Positions 14,362 through 22,916 of a stretch of 26,406 bases of DNA are shown one piece after another (position 1 is the stretch's first letter; each line of letters opens with the position of its first letter). The position numbers and the translations under genes are program-made. The stretch comes from Alphaproteobacteria bacterium (GTDB lineage: Bacteria; Pseudomonadota; Alphaproteobacteria; Rhizobiales; Devosiaceae). The notes under the pieces are model-generated. The model worked only from the letters and a program-made list of their open reading frames with translations, did not search any database and was not told the origin of the DNA. The stretch lies in NCBI GenBank assembly GCA_024279575.1, contig JAJRRJ010000190.1, forward strand, positions 1-26,406, given 5' to 3'.

Positions 14362-15654
14362 CTATCGGTTAAGCCGAATGGAAACAGAACGGCCATGGGC
14401 CTGCAAGTCTTCCGCCTCGGCCAGCGTAACTGTGGCAGCTCCCAATTGCGCCAGAGCACCGGGGCTACAGTTTAGCAAAGAGGTGCGCTTCATAAAATCT
14501 ATGGTGCCAAGGCCAGAGGCAAATTTGGCCGTTTGAGCGGTGGGCAAAACGTGATTGGACCCCCCCACATAATCCCCGATGGCTTCAGGGGTATGATGCC
14601 CCATAAACACTGCGCCCGCGTTGCGCACCAAAGGCAGCAACTCCTCAGGATTATCCACCGCCAGTTCAAGATGTTCGGGGGCCATTTCATTGGCCAGTTC
14701 CAGCGCTTTACCCATATGGGGGACGATGATGATCGCCCCCAATCTATCCCACCCCTGTCGCGCAATCTGATTGCGGCCCAATGTTTCAAGTTGTCGTTCA
14801 ACTTCAGCTTCCACCGCGTTGGCCATTTCCTCGCTCAAAACCACCGCAATCGATTTGGCACCTGCCCCGTGTTCGGCCTGGGCCAACAAATCCGCTGCAA
14901 CCCAGGCGGGGTTGGCGCTGGCATCGGCAATCACCATGATTTCGGACGGTCCGGCAATCATATCAATGCCCACCGTGCCAAATACCTGCCTCTTGGCTTC
15001 GGCCACATAGGCATTGCCGGGGCCGACAATTTTGAACACCGGTTGAATTGTGTGAGTGCCATAGGCGAGCGCACCGATGGCCTGAGCGCCACCAATACGA
15101 TAGATTTCATCCACCCCCGCGATCCGGGCCGCCGCCATAACGGCGGAATTAATTTCCCCTTTAGGGGTGGGCACAACCATCGCTATTCGGGGCACACCTG
15201 CAACCTTGGCTGGCACCGCATTCATCAATACGCTTGAGGGATAAGAAGCCAACCCGCCAGGCACGTAAATCCCCACAGCGTCGATCGGCGTCCATCTGGT
15301 CCCAAGGGTTACCCCTAAGTCGTCCGTGTAGACGTCATCTGCGGGGCGCTGTTTAATGTGATGGGATCTGATCCGGTCATGGGCAAATTTCAGCGCATCC
15401 ACCACTTCAGGGGATGCCTTATTTGCTTCGTGGTCAATCTGATCTGGGGAAAAACGCAAATCATCTTGAGCAAGGCTCAAATGATCAAATTTTTCAGTCA
15501 GCTCAATCAGCGCTTCGTCACCGCGTTTTTGCGTATCTGCAAGGATGTCAAAAACAGTTTTTTGAATTTCTTGAGAAGTTTGATATTCTCCGTGCAAAAC
15601 TACAGCAAATTTTTGGGCAAATTCACTGTCATTTGCGTGCAGTCGGGCAACCAT
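14362..15654 (-). CDS. hisD: Histidinol dehydrogenase
   Basis: A 430-residue cytoplasmic enzyme for the last two steps of histidine synthesis (histidinol to histidine, NAD and zinc dependent). Family landmarks are GVYVPGGLASYPSSVLMNAVPA-type strand residues, GGAQAIGALAYGT, VGPGNAYVAEAKR, GPSEIMVIAD, LLAQAEHG and MAPEHLEL. These include the zinc-binding and catalytic histidines (QAEH, PEHLE). The ATG at 15652-15654 gives the usual length; an upstream GTG would overlap the DUF2948 gene. It is 16 bp from DUF2948 and seven bases from the fusion gene. No other his genes are nearby, as in other rhizobia. Confidence 0.96.
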   Translation of the reverse strand: MVARLHANDSEFAQKFAVVLHGEYQTSQEIQKTVFDILADTQKRGDEALIELTEKFDHLSLAQDDLRFSPDQIDHEANKASPEVVDALKFAHDRIRSHHIKQRPADDVYTDDLGVTLGTRWTPIDAVGIYVPGGLASYPSSVLMNAVPAKVAGVPRIAMVVPTPKGEINSAVMAAARIAGVDEIYRIGGAQAIGALAYGTHTIQPVFKIVGPGNAYVAEAKRQVFGTVGIDMIAGPSEIMVIADASANPAWVAADLLAQAEHGAGAKSIAVVLSEEMANAVEAEVERQLETLGRNQIARQGWDRLGAIIIVPHMGKALELANEMAPEHLELAVDNPEELLPLVRNAGAVFMGHHTPEAIGDYVGGSNHVLPTAQTAKFASGLGTIDFMKRTSLLNCSPGALAQLGAATVTLAEAEDLQAHGRSVSIRLNR

Positions 15655-15670
15655 GGTCTGTTCTCGGTTT

Positions 15671-16102
15671 CTAGTTGGTTTCGTGTTTTGGGGTTGCTTT
15701 TGCAGCCCAGCTTGCCCCCAAGTCACTCAAGCGCAATTCCAGACATTCTACCACGAGTTCCACAGTACCGCCACCGGCAAAACTCAACGTAACCACTCCG
15801 CTAGGGGCATCGGTTTCTTCAAAGGTTATCGAAAGCAAATCCAAAACGCCTTCCTGGGATTCCAGGTTAATTCCTTTGGACTTAACCTCAAGCACATGAT
15901 CAAAATGCATGGCCGCACGACGCCGTAACCCTTTGTTTTTTGGATCCCCTTCTTCCCAGACATAACGGTTCATTACCAGGGCAAACCGTTTATCAGATTT
16001 GACAAAACCCATGTCATTTACCCGCAATACAGCGTCTTGAGTGTAGGCGGAAACGACCTCAAGATCTTCTTTATCCAGGGCGAGTAATTTTAGGTCCGGC
16101 AT
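15671..16102 (-). CDS. DUF2948 family protein
   Basis: A 143-residue protein of unknown function, recognised by the opening LKLLALDKEDLEVVSAYTQDAVLRV, the central MNRYVWEEGDP and RRRAAMHFDHVLEVKS, and the ending ECLELRLSDLGASWAA. The family is conserved in alphaproteobacteria between murA and hisD, which is where it lies here. No signal peptide or membrane segment is visible, so it is probably cytoplasmic. The spacer to murA is 77 bp. Confidence 0.88.
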   Translation of the reverse strand: MPDLKLLALDKEDLEVVSAYTQDAVLRVNDMGFVKSDKRFALVMNRYVWEEGDPKNKGLRRRAAMHFDHVLEVKSKGINLESQEGVLDLLSITFEETDAPSGVVTLSFAGGGTVELVVECLELRLSDLGASWAAKATPKHETN

Positions 16103-16179
16103 GTTTTTTGTCCCGTCTTATACTTGGCATCCCGGCAAACTTGGGTGCCCAAACAGGGTTTTACAACCCCTCTTGTCAC

Positions 16180-17460
16180 CTAATCGTTTATACGTTCCAC
16201 TTTGGCGCCACAGGCACTCAGCTTTTCTTCAAGACGCTCAAACCCTCGATCAAGATGATAAACGCGGCTAACGATTGTCTCTCCACTGGCCACCAGACCG
16301 GCAATAATCAACGAAACAGATGCACGCAAATCGGTTGCCATAACCTGAGCTCCTTTAAGGGTTTTAACACCGCTAACGGTGGCCCCCTGTCCTTCGATTT
16401 CAATTTTGGCTCCAAACCGGGTCAGCTCCGCCACATGCATAAAACGATTTTCAAAGATGGTTTCCTTGATCTTGGTCGTCCCGTTTGCCCGGGTCATTAG
16501 TGTCATATACTGGGCTTGAAGATCGGTTGGAAACCCGGGAAACGTGTCAATTTCAACATCAACTGCCTTTAGTCTCTCGCCGGTAGCTCTTACGCGGATA
16601 CCTCCAGATTCCTCAACAATATCAACGCCGCTTGCCTGCAATACATCCAGCGCTGCCTGCAGGTGCTGGCTTTTGGCATTGCGCAGCAAAACATCACCGC
16701 CCGTCATTGCAACAGCCATGGCAAACGTTCCCGCCTCGATCCTGTCGGGCACAACATCAATGGTGGCACCATGTAGTTTTTTAACCCCTTCAATCACCAG
16801 TTTGCGCGTACCAATCCCCTTGATTTTGGCCCCCATGGCCACCAGGCAATCCGCCACATTGGTAATTTCAGGTTCCATTGCAGCGTTCAAAATTGTTGTC
16901 GTCCCCCTGGCCAATGTTGCCGCCATCAGTATTGTGGGGGTCGCCCCAACCGAAGGCGTTGGCAGGCGCAACATCGTTCCCACCAGTCCGCCGGGGGCCG
17001 TGGCAACAACATAGCCTTCATCGATTTCGATATGGGCGCCCAGCGCCTTCAGGCCATTAATAAAATAGTCCACCGGTCTTGAACCAATGGCACAGCCGCC
17101 GGGCAGGGAAACGCGCGCTTTATGTTCACGTGCCAGCAAGGGGCCAATAACCCAAAAACTGGCACGCATGGCCGCTACCAGGTCGTAAGGGGCGCAGGTG
17201 TCAGTAATAGTGGGAGTTTCAAAACTCAGTGCGGCGCTTTGAAAGCTTTTGTCCTCCGTTGGCGAGGTGATTTTTGTGCCATGGTTGGACAAAATTTTCT
17301 TTAACTGACGAACGTCCGCAAGGTCAGGCACGTTGCGCAGCACCAGTTTTTCGTTGGTTAGCAATGAAGCTATCATCAAGGGGAGCGCTGCATTTTTTGC
17401 ACCGGAAATAGGGAGTTCCCCATTCAACTGATTGCCACCTACAACACGAATTTTTGCCAT
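16180..17460 (-). CDS. murA: UDP-N-acetylglucosamine 1-carboxyvinyltransferase
   Basis: A 426-residue enzyme that makes the first committed peptidoglycan precursor by transferring enolpyruvate to UDP-GlcNAc. Visible marks are ISGAKNAALPLMIASLL (Lys22-Asn23 near the N-terminus), the catalytic cysteine Cys123 in PGGCAIGSRPVD, PSVGATPTILMAA, and DRIEAGTFAMA. A cysteine at that place means the protein should bind fosfomycin. The start is uncertain: ATG at 17458-17460, 17473-17475 or the upstream end of the frame at 17493 are all possible and none has a strong ribosome-binding site. I chose the one that puts the conserved KIRVVGGNQLNG at the very N-terminus. Confidence 0.95.
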   Translation of the reverse strand: MAKIRVVGGNQLNGELPISGAKNAALPLMIASLLTNEKLVLRNVPDLADVRQLKKILSNHGTKITSPTEDKSFQSAALSFETPTITDTCAPYDLVAAMRASFWVIGPLLAREHKARVSLPGGCAIGSRPVDYFINGLKALGAHIEIDEGYVVATAPGGLVGTMLRLPTPSVGATPTILMAATLARGTTTILNAAMEPEITNVADCLVAMGAKIKGIGTRKLVIEGVKKLHGATIDVVPDRIEAGTFAMAVAMTGGDVLLRNAKSQHLQAALDVLQASGVDIVEESGGIRVRATGERLKAVDVEIDTFPGFPTDLQAQYMTLMTRANGTTKIKETIFENRFMHVAELTRFGAKIEIEGQGATVSGVKTLKGAQVMATDLRASVSLIIAGLVASGETIVSRVYHLDRGFERLEEKLSACGAKVERIND

Positions 17461-17703
17461 TCTTATACTATCCATCAAGTTGTGCGCCCTCATTGAGGGA
17501 CGACCGTAACAAACTGCTTCATGCTATTGATTCAAGAGAAGACTTAGACGAACCAGAAACCAAATCAATTGCTATCTCAGCCAGAGACTAGTCGCAAGCA
17601 ATTGCTTTGAAATTGTGACCAACAAAATCGCATGGCTTTGTTGGCGCCCAGCAACAGCACAAAAAATCCAATCCGGCCATACCTGAATGCCAGTGCGCCA
17701 CCT

Positions 17704-17835
17704 TTACTTTTTGGAACCCTCAGTACTTATATCGTGCGCACGTTTTTTGTTTTGCATTTTACGGCGCTTCAGATTTTCACGCAATTTGTGCGCCAGTTTT
17801 TCTTCCCGGGTCAGATTGGAATTGGGTTTTGCCAT
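17704..17835 (-). CDS. Small conserved basic protein (43 aa)
   Basis: A 43-residue lysine- and arginine-rich protein started at the ATG 17833-17835. The core LTREEKLAHKLRENLKRRKMQ looks like one amphipathic helix. I recall similar tiny proteins (pattern 'TREEKLA-LR-NL-RRK-Q') upstream of murA in many rhizobial genomes, but without an assigned function. An AGG nine bases before the start is a weak ribosome-binding site. It ends 243 bp before the murA start codon. Charge and length suggest nucleic-acid or ribosome contact; this is a guess. Confidence 0.6.
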   Translation of the reverse strand: MAKPNSNLTREEKLAHKLRENLKRRKMQNKKRAHDISTEGSKK

Positions 17836-18008
17836 AGTTTTCAACCTAAATGCTTCTTCTTTTGATATCAGCGAATTCTGCCAGGGTCGGCTGAGCTTAA
17901 CGCTGATTGAATGAAATACCAATGGCTTTGCATTTGGCCTTGCTTAGCGATTGCTCCTATGGCAGTAACGAGCCGGTTTTGACCCTTAATTGAGCAAAGC
18001 CAACAAAC

Positions 18009-18083
18009 GCCGCCGTAGCTCAGGGGTAGAGCACTCCATTGGTAATGGAGAGGCCGACAGTTCGAATCTGTCCGGCGGCACCA
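18009..18083 (+). tRNA. tRNA-Thr (anticodon GGT)
   Basis: Acceptor arms GCCGCCG (18009-18015) and CGGCGGC (18073-18079) pair fully, then A and encoded CCA. The D arm is GCTC...GAGC. The anticodon stem CTCCA/TGGAG encloses TTGGTAA with GGT at 18041-18043, and the T arm is GACAG-TTCGAAT-CTGTC. The tRNA is convergent with glpD. Confidence 0.96.
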
Positions 18084-18231
18084 TTTTATTGATCTCGCGG
18101 TAATTCGCTGCGCTCATACCTCCGATGGGGCGCGACACTGGTCGCGGCTCGCTCTTCGCTCGCTGGTGCGTCTAAAACTTCTCCTTAGAGGGGGACCATT
18201 TTATTGATCTCGCAACAATTCGCTGCGCTCA
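18080..18231 (+). repeat. tRNA-linked repeat, copy following tRNA-Thr, with partial tandem second unit
   Basis: The 19-mer ACCATTTTATTGATCTCGC occurs at 18080-18098, starting inside the tRNA 3' ACCA, and again at 18195-18213. Both are followed by three differing bases and the identical AATTCGCTGCGCTCA, so 34 of 37 bases repeat at an offset of 115 bp. The second unit breaks off after 18231. Between them, 18104-18200 aligns without gaps to the repeat after tRNA-Phe. Inside lies the hairpin CGCGAC-ACTG-GTCGCG. No coding frame is apparent. Confidence 0.8.
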
Positions 18232-18251
18232 GGTCTGCCGACGAATTGGAG

Positions 18252-18267
18252 AAAAGCTGGTGCTTTT
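18252..18267. terminator. Small symmetric hairpin between tRNA-Thr and glpD
   Basis: AAAAGC-TGGT-GCTTTT is a perfect six-pair stem with a 4-base loop, 15 bp past the glpD stop codon. It could act as a weak terminator for the convergent glpD and tRNA-Thr units in both directions. The T-runs are short and lie mostly within the arms. Confidence 0.35.
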
Positions 18268-18281
18268 ATCAACTAATATGT

Positions 18282-19790
18282 TCAACGGGCGGCTATGTAT
18301 TTTTCAAGAACCTGTATCTGATCTTTTCTCATCCACAACCCGCGTTTTGTTCGCCGCCACAAAATATCCTGACTGGTTTTTGCCCACTCATTTTCAATAA
18401 GGTAGTCAACTTCCACCCCATACAGGTCTTCGCCAAAAGGACGGCCCAGATCAGAAATTTGCGTTGCGTTCCCAAGGATTTTGCTGGCGAGTGTTCCATA
18501 CAAGCGCACCAGCCGTCGAGCGTGGCGCGGCTTTAAAAACGGATATTTTCGACTAAGTTTTGCAACCTGATCAGAATAGCCATTGGGGGGAAAGTCACCG
18601 CCGGGTAGCGCTACGTCCGCAGTCCATGGCTTGCCACGAACTTCAAACACTTCACCAATTTTTTCCAAAACTGATTCTGCCAGCTTGCGATAAGTGGTTA
18701 GTTTCCCCCCATAAACACTTATGTTTGGCGCACTCTCTTCATTCTGAACCGTCAGGACATATTCGCGGGTCGCCTCCTGAGCCTTGGATGCACCATCATC
18801 CAGAAGCGGGCGCACAGCGGAATAGGACCAAACAACCTGGTCTTCCACAACAGGGGCGGCAAAATACTCACTGGCAGCGGCACAAAGATAGGAAATTTCT
18901 TCTTTTGATATTTCAACCTTACCCGGATCCCCTTCATAGTCCTCATCGGTGGTTCCAATGAGAGTGAATTCATCCTCATAGGGAATAGCGAAAATAATGC
19001 GTCCATCGGCATTTTGAAATATATAGCACTTTTCATGCTTAAACAGGCTTTTAACTACGATATGGGAGCCTTTAACCAGTCGAATGCGTTTACCATCATC
19101 CTCCTGCACAGCATCGCAGAGCACCTTGTCCACCCAGGTACCTGCGACATTGATCAGCACTTTGGCTTCAACAGTTTTGACCTGTTGGTCGGGCTGCTCA
19201 AGATCAATGGACCAGACATCCTGATTGCTTTTGTCTTTAGTGCGCTGCGCACCAATAACTTTAGTACGAGTCATAACAGTTGCGCCATGGTTTCTGGCAT
19301 CCATGGCATTCAAAACCACCAAACGTGCATCGTTAACCCAGGCATCGGAATACTCAAATGCCTTCGCGTACAGGGGCTTGAGCGGTTTTGCCACCGGATC
19401 ATTTTGCATATCAAGAGTGGTTGCGGGGGGCAGCAGTTTACGTCCACCAAGGTGATCATAAATAAATAAACCGAGGCGAAGCAACCAGGGCGGGCGCAGA
19501 CCATCATGGATGGGCAGGACAAACCGCAGAGGCCAGATAATATGGGGAGCGATCGCCCAAAGGCGTTCGCGCTCGATCAGTGCTTCACGAACCAGACGAA
19601 ATTCGTAATGCTCAAGATAGCGCACCCCCCCATGAATGAGTTTTGTCGCCCCTGAAGAGGTGCCGCTGGCAAGATCGTTCATTTCGGCCAGTCCGACCTT
19701 GTAACCACGCCCTGCTGCATCACGGGCAATGCCGCACCCGTTAATACCGCCACCGATTACAAAAACGTCAAACAATTCAACGTCACTCAC
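18282..19790 (-). CDS. glpD: Aerobic glycerol-3-phosphate dehydrogenase
   Basis: A 502-residue FAD enzyme of the inner membrane face that oxidises glycerol 3-phosphate to dihydroxyacetone phosphate and feeds electrons to quinone. The FAD-binding VFVIGGGINGCGIARDAAGRG is near the N-terminus, followed by GTSSGATKLIHGGVRYLEH, a GlpD signature. VNVAGTWVD-like INVAGTWVD, LIGTTDEDYEGDP and the YGGKLTTYRKLAE segment also fit. The start is a GTG (19788-19790) behind GGGAG seven bases upstream. It completes the glycerol pathway with the glpK fragment at the left edge. I did not find a clear GlpR operator upstream. Confidence 0.95.
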   Translation of the reverse strand: MSDVELFDVFVIGGGINGCGIARDAAGRGYKVGLAEMNDLASGTSSGATKLIHGGVRYLEHYEFRLVREALIERERLWAIAPHIIWPLRFVLPIHDGLRPPWLLRLGLFIYDHLGGRKLLPPATTLDMQNDPVAKPLKPLYAKAFEYSDAWVNDARLVVLNAMDARNHGATVMTRTKVIGAQRTKDKSNQDVWSIDLEQPDQQVKTVEAKVLINVAGTWVDKVLCDAVQEDDGKRIRLVKGSHIVVKSLFKHEKCYIFQNADGRIIFAIPYEDEFTLIGTTDEDYEGDPGKVEISKEEISYLCAAASEYFAAPVVEDQVVWSYSAVRPLLDDGASKAQEATREYVLTVQNEESAPNISVYGGKLTTYRKLAESVLEKIGEVFEVRGKPWTADVALPGGDFPPNGYSDQVAKLSRKYPFLKPRHARRLVRLYGTLASKILGNATQISDLGRPFGEDLYGVEVDYLIENEWAKTSQDILWRRTKRGLWMRKDQIQVLEKYIAAR

Positions 19791-20110
19791 TCAAAATCTC
19801 CCGATGCCAAACAGTTAAACAGAAAACCCATCAGCTATTATCCTGATTATTTTTGCTCAATCGAAACCAAACGCACTCATAACGCAAAAGATATAGGCCT
19901 CAGACGAAAGAAATTGAACCCCTTGAATTTGAGACAAATCAGCTGTTTTAGTAAGAGAAAATGGTACAAACCTGTTTGGCAACACACCTTTTTATTGCGC
20001 ATGCCCTTACCCAACAGCGACAGAATAACTAAAATCCTGACGACACAATAAAAAGGCCGGCAAATTGCCGACCCCTTTAATTCATGAAATCCAATCAGAT
20101 ATCATGTGAT
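19791..20110. other. 320-bp spacer between glpD and the OmpA-like lipoprotein gene
   Basis: Both flanking genes are on the minus strand. The part next to the OmpA-like gene holds its terminator. The rest must contain the glpD promoter, but I could not pick one out with confidence. No gene, tRNA or long repeat is visible. Confidence 0.5.
20047..20078 (-). terminator. Rho-independent terminator of the OmpA-like gene
   Basis: On the minus strand AAAGGGGT-CGGCA-ATT-TGCCG-GCCTTTTT forms a five-pair core stem extended by a G-T and two G-C pairs and ends in five T. It lies about 35 bp after the stop codon. Confidence 0.7.
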
Positions 20111-20779
20111 TTATCCCGCTTTAATGGGGGAAATCCGAATTTCAACCCGGCGATTTTGCGCTTTTCCAGCCTCTGTTGCATTGGAGGCGATGGGAGAAGT
20201 CTCACCACGTCCATCAATATAGAACCGGCGGGCGTCAATACCACGTGAAGAAATAACATTGGCCACCGCGATGGCGCGCTCGCGCGAAAGATTTAGATTG
20301 AACTCATCTGAACCATCAGAATCCGTATGACCCAACACATCCACAATGGTTTTGTCAAAGCGTTGCAAAACCAAAGCGACAGCATTCAGAGTCGACGCAA
20401 ATTGCGTATTTATTGTGGAAGACCCCACATCAAAGGTAATGTTGGAGGGCATATTCAAAATAATCTGATCACCTACGCGGGTAACCGACACGCCGGTGCC
20501 CTGTAACTGAGCGCGCAACTCGGCTTCCTGTTGATCCATATAGGCGCCCACAGCTCCCCCTGCCAAAGCACCAACGCCAGCACCAATCAGGGCTGCAATT
20601 CTGGCATCCCCCCCAGTTGCTGAGGCGGCAACCAGGCCGCCAACAGCACCAACGGCTGCGCCGATTCCAGCGCCGCCTGCGGTGGCAGATATCTGTTGTT
20701 GTCCGGTAAATGGATTTGTGGTCGTACACGCTGAAAGCAACAAAGCCACACTTAGTGCGGCAAGAATATTTGTTTTCAT
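20111..20779 (-). CDS. OmpA-family outer-membrane lipoprotein with glycine-zipper segment
   Basis: A 222-residue lipoprotein. The signal peptide ends in the lipobox LLSAC with Cys18. Residues about 30-85 form a glycine-rich zipper (GGAGIGAAVGAVGGL, ALIGAGVGALAGGAVGAYM), likely membrane-associated. From about 110 to the end is an OmpA/MotB-like peptidoglycan-binding domain, with ITFDVGSSTINTQF, VLGHTDSDGSDEFNLNLSRERA and GRGETSPIASNATEAGKAQNRRVEI. The conserved Asp and Arg of the diaminopimelate site are in TD and NRRVE. It probably tethers the outer membrane to the cell wall. It resembles the YiaD/Pal-like lipoproteins. The ATG is at 20777-20779; GGGG lies upstream at a somewhat long distance. 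Confidence 0.9.
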   Translation of the reverse strand: MKTNILAALSVALLLSACTTTNPFTGQQQISATAGGAGIGAAVGAVGGLVAASATGGDARIAALIGAGVGALAGGAVGAYMDQQEAELRAQLQGTGVSVTRVGDQIILNMPSNITFDVGSSTINTQFASTLNAVALVLQRFDKTIVDVLGHTDSDGSDEFNLNLSRERAIAVANVISSRGIDARRFYIDGRGETSPIASNATEAGKAQNRRVEIRISPIKAG

Positions 20780-20852
20780 ATTACAGAAAGCCCCTTTGTT
20801 AGATCAAATTTTTGCAGATTATTAAACGGGAATAAGGCAGGATAGTGTTAAT

Positions 20853-22133
20853 TTAGTCCGCTTCAACATCCAGCTGATCCAATAACCCCTCAATGGCATC
20901 AACCTGTGGCAAAAACTGGCGGCGCATTGAAAAATTCAGGGTAATGTTTTTACGCGCCGGAACAAACGTACAAAGGTTTGACCCCGGGTGGTAAGAGCCG
21001 CAATAAATCGGTTCAATCAACCCCTTGGTCAAATCCCCATAGGTTCTGTGGGGGGGGACCATGGTCAGGACCATATCGTAGTTTCCGTTATATCGAAAAA
21101 ACCGATCTGAATACAGGAATGGCAAAAAGCGACTGATCATGCGATGGGCTTTAAGCATTGTATTGAGCAAAAACTGCATCTTGGTGATGTCCTTGGCCTC
21201 AACATCATCAATCGTTGCATCAACTTTGGTGATAAATTCTTCCAGATCCTGACTTACCTGAAATACAGCTTCCAAGGAGCGCACTCGAAAAAAATCATCA
21301 TCATAGTCGTGACGTTCGGTATCAAGCATGGTGTAAATGCCGCGAATTTTTTCAGTTGACCAGCCTTCTCCCCCATTATTAAGGGCAAAAAGAACAAGGC
21401 CAAACATCAAAGAGCGCTGGCGCACCCCCAGCCGATTGGCAACCCTGCGCAGCCTCTGGCGGTCAAAAACCAATGTACTGAACCCCATTTCCACCTGTTT
21501 TGGTGATAAAAGATGGGCTGAAACCATGTGTATGGGCAAGGTAAGGGTCGCAGCGGCGGCAAAATAAAGTTTTTTACGCCAGGAAACCTTTTTTCCCGCG
21601 TTGGACATTGTGCCATGGGAGGAGTGTTGTGAACGGGTGAGAAGTGCGGAATCGGACCCCTCCATGATCGCATGGGAAGAGCGCACCATAATCATAGAGG
21701 CGCGCCCAAGATCATCAGCTCCCCCGCGCCGGATAATCACTCGAACCCGAAACAGGGGAAGTTCCTTGTCCACATAAAGGTCCTGCCCATCATCCAGCCA
21801 CTTGTCAGGATAACCATCAAAATTATCAACTTCTTCAATGGAGGTGATGGCTTCAAGCACGTTTTTAGGGAAGGGCTGACCGGGTAAAGCGCCGATAAAC
21901 CCATGGGTCAACTGCGGCGCAAGCGCCGCCATTTGCGCCACGGTGTCACACAGTTTTTCCTTATCAAAACTGTCCTTGGAGAAGGCGGTAAAATATACGG
22001 TGTTCTTTGCCTGATAAAGGAACCACTGGAAATTTGTGAACAGGGCTTGCGGGTTTTTGCGCACGGCCATCAGCGCTTTGTTAAGCACATCTGAATGATC
22101 AGTGGGAAAACTGGTAGTGGAAAAACTCTTCAT
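20853..22133 (-). CDS. Divergent WS/DGAT-like acyltransferase-fold protein (paralogue B)
   Basis: A 426-residue paralogue of the protein at 3724-4980. The two share ordered landmarks: FQW/NQW, NTVYFTAFS, SIEEVDNFDGYPDKW, GQDLY, LPLFRVRV (125-132), SSHAIMEGSDSALLTRSQ, AHLLSPK, RRVANRLGVRQRSLMFGL, FALNNGG, FRYNGNYDMVLTMVPPHR, and EPIYCGSYHPGSNLCTFVPARK. In the WS/DGAT frame His154-x3-Glu158-Gly159-x-Asp161 lies where HHxxxDG is expected. That both copies have the same altered motif argues for a conserved new site rather than decay. A hydrophobic stretch (about 194-214) may bind membrane. AGGG lies eight bases before the ATG at 22131-22133. The gene follows the rhodanese gene by 184 bp. Biochemical role unknown. 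Confidence 0.6.
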   Translation of the reverse strand: MKSFSTTSFPTDHSDVLNKALMAVRKNPQALFTNFQWFLYQAKNTVYFTAFSKDSFDKEKLCDTVAQMAALAPQLTHGFIGALPGQPFPKNVLEAITSIEEVDNFDGYPDKWLDDGQDLYVDKELPLFRVRVIIRRGGADDLGRASMIMVRSSHAIMEGSDSALLTRSQHSSHGTMSNAGKKVSWRKKLYFAAAATLTLPIHMVSAHLLSPKQVEMGFSTLVFDRQRLRRVANRLGVRQRSLMFGLVLFALNNGGEGWSTEKIRGIYTMLDTERHDYDDDFFRVRSLEAVFQVSQDLEEFITKVDATIDDVEAKDITKMQFLLNTMLKAHRMISRFLPFLYSDRFFRYNGNYDMVLTMVPPHRTYGDLTKGLIEPIYCGSYHPGSNLCTFVPARKNITLNFSMRRQFLPQVDAIEGLLDQLDVEAD

Positions 22134-22317
22134 ACTAATGACCCTATGGCAACAATAACTGCAACTTAGGTGGCCTCACTTCAAGCCGCAAGTTATAGTT
22201 GTTGGAATGGTTATTAGCAATCCTTCCTTTTACAGTGGCGCTCAAGCCGACCAGATACTATGGAAAAACCTCGGCAAACGGGCTTGTTTCAAGTATCGGA
22301 TCAAACAGCAATCCGAA

Positions 22318-22803
22318 TTAGTTTGAAGACCAGGGGGCAATTGGCAACCCGTCTCTTATCCAGCCCATTGCCTGAGAAGAACCGGTTGTGCCGCCATAAA
22401 CAGAAAACATGTTTTCATATCCACGCCGCGCCAATTCCGCCTGAACAACCCCGGAGCGATTTCCTGATGCGCAAATAAAGGCTACAGTTTTTCCAGGGTT
22501 TTCGTTCTGAATGTCGGCCAGTTTAGCTAAAAACTCCCGGTCCAGCATGGATATCGGGTATGCACCCTGCGCGATACCTGTTTGTGCCCATTCCTCAGGG
22601 GTTCGAACATCAATCAACACCAGTGTTCCACCCTGCATGGCCTGATAGGTATCCTGCGTTGTCATATCGACCATGGGAGAAAATCGCTGCGCCGCCACTG
22701 GGGACACAAACAACATGAGCAACACGGACAGAATTCCGAAGAGCTTAAACAGAGCGATATTGTGATGCATGGAGCGGAGGGAACCAAAGGCGACAGTGTT
22801 CAT
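22318..22803 (-). CDS. Exported rhodanese-like domain protein
   Basis: A 161-residue protein with a hydrophobic export signal (about 17-38, cleavage near PVAA/Q) and one rhodanese domain. VLIDVRTPEEWAQTGIAQGA is the family's first conserved stretch. The active-site loop is C111-ASGNR-S with Arg116, followed by ELARRGYENMFSVYGGT. Single-domain periplasmic rhodaneses are thought to carry persulfide sulfur; the acceptor is unknown. The start could be the ATG at 22801-22803 or one 33 bp downstream (22768-22770), and neither has a good ribosome-binding site; the second would give a more usual signal peptide. Confidence 0.85.
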   Translation of the reverse strand: MNTVAFGSLRSMHHNIALFKLFGILSVLLMLFVSPVAAQRFSPMVDMTTQDTYQAMQGGTLVLIDVRTPEEWAQTGIAQGAYPISMLDREFLAKLADIQNENPGKTVAFICASGNRSGVVQAELARRGYENMFSVYGGTTGSSQAMGWIRDGLPIAPWSSN

Positions 22804-22916
22804 GGAAAAACTTTCTTGAAAGGGATATATAACTGGTTACTAATATAAACAGTTTGATTTTCCAAGATAGATTTAGTCAATTATCGGTGATCACATGTTC
22901 AGCGTGGATGCGAAGA

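Noticed and set aside
14533..15237. Long open frame of 234 codons on the plus strand
   Set aside because: It is antisense to hisD, which is certain. The translation is rich in His, Gly and Asn without any family pattern and has no ribosome-binding site.
18080..18231. CRISPR array
   Set aside because: There are only two repeat units, their spacing is 115 bp and the sequence is tied to the tRNA end. No cas genes are present.
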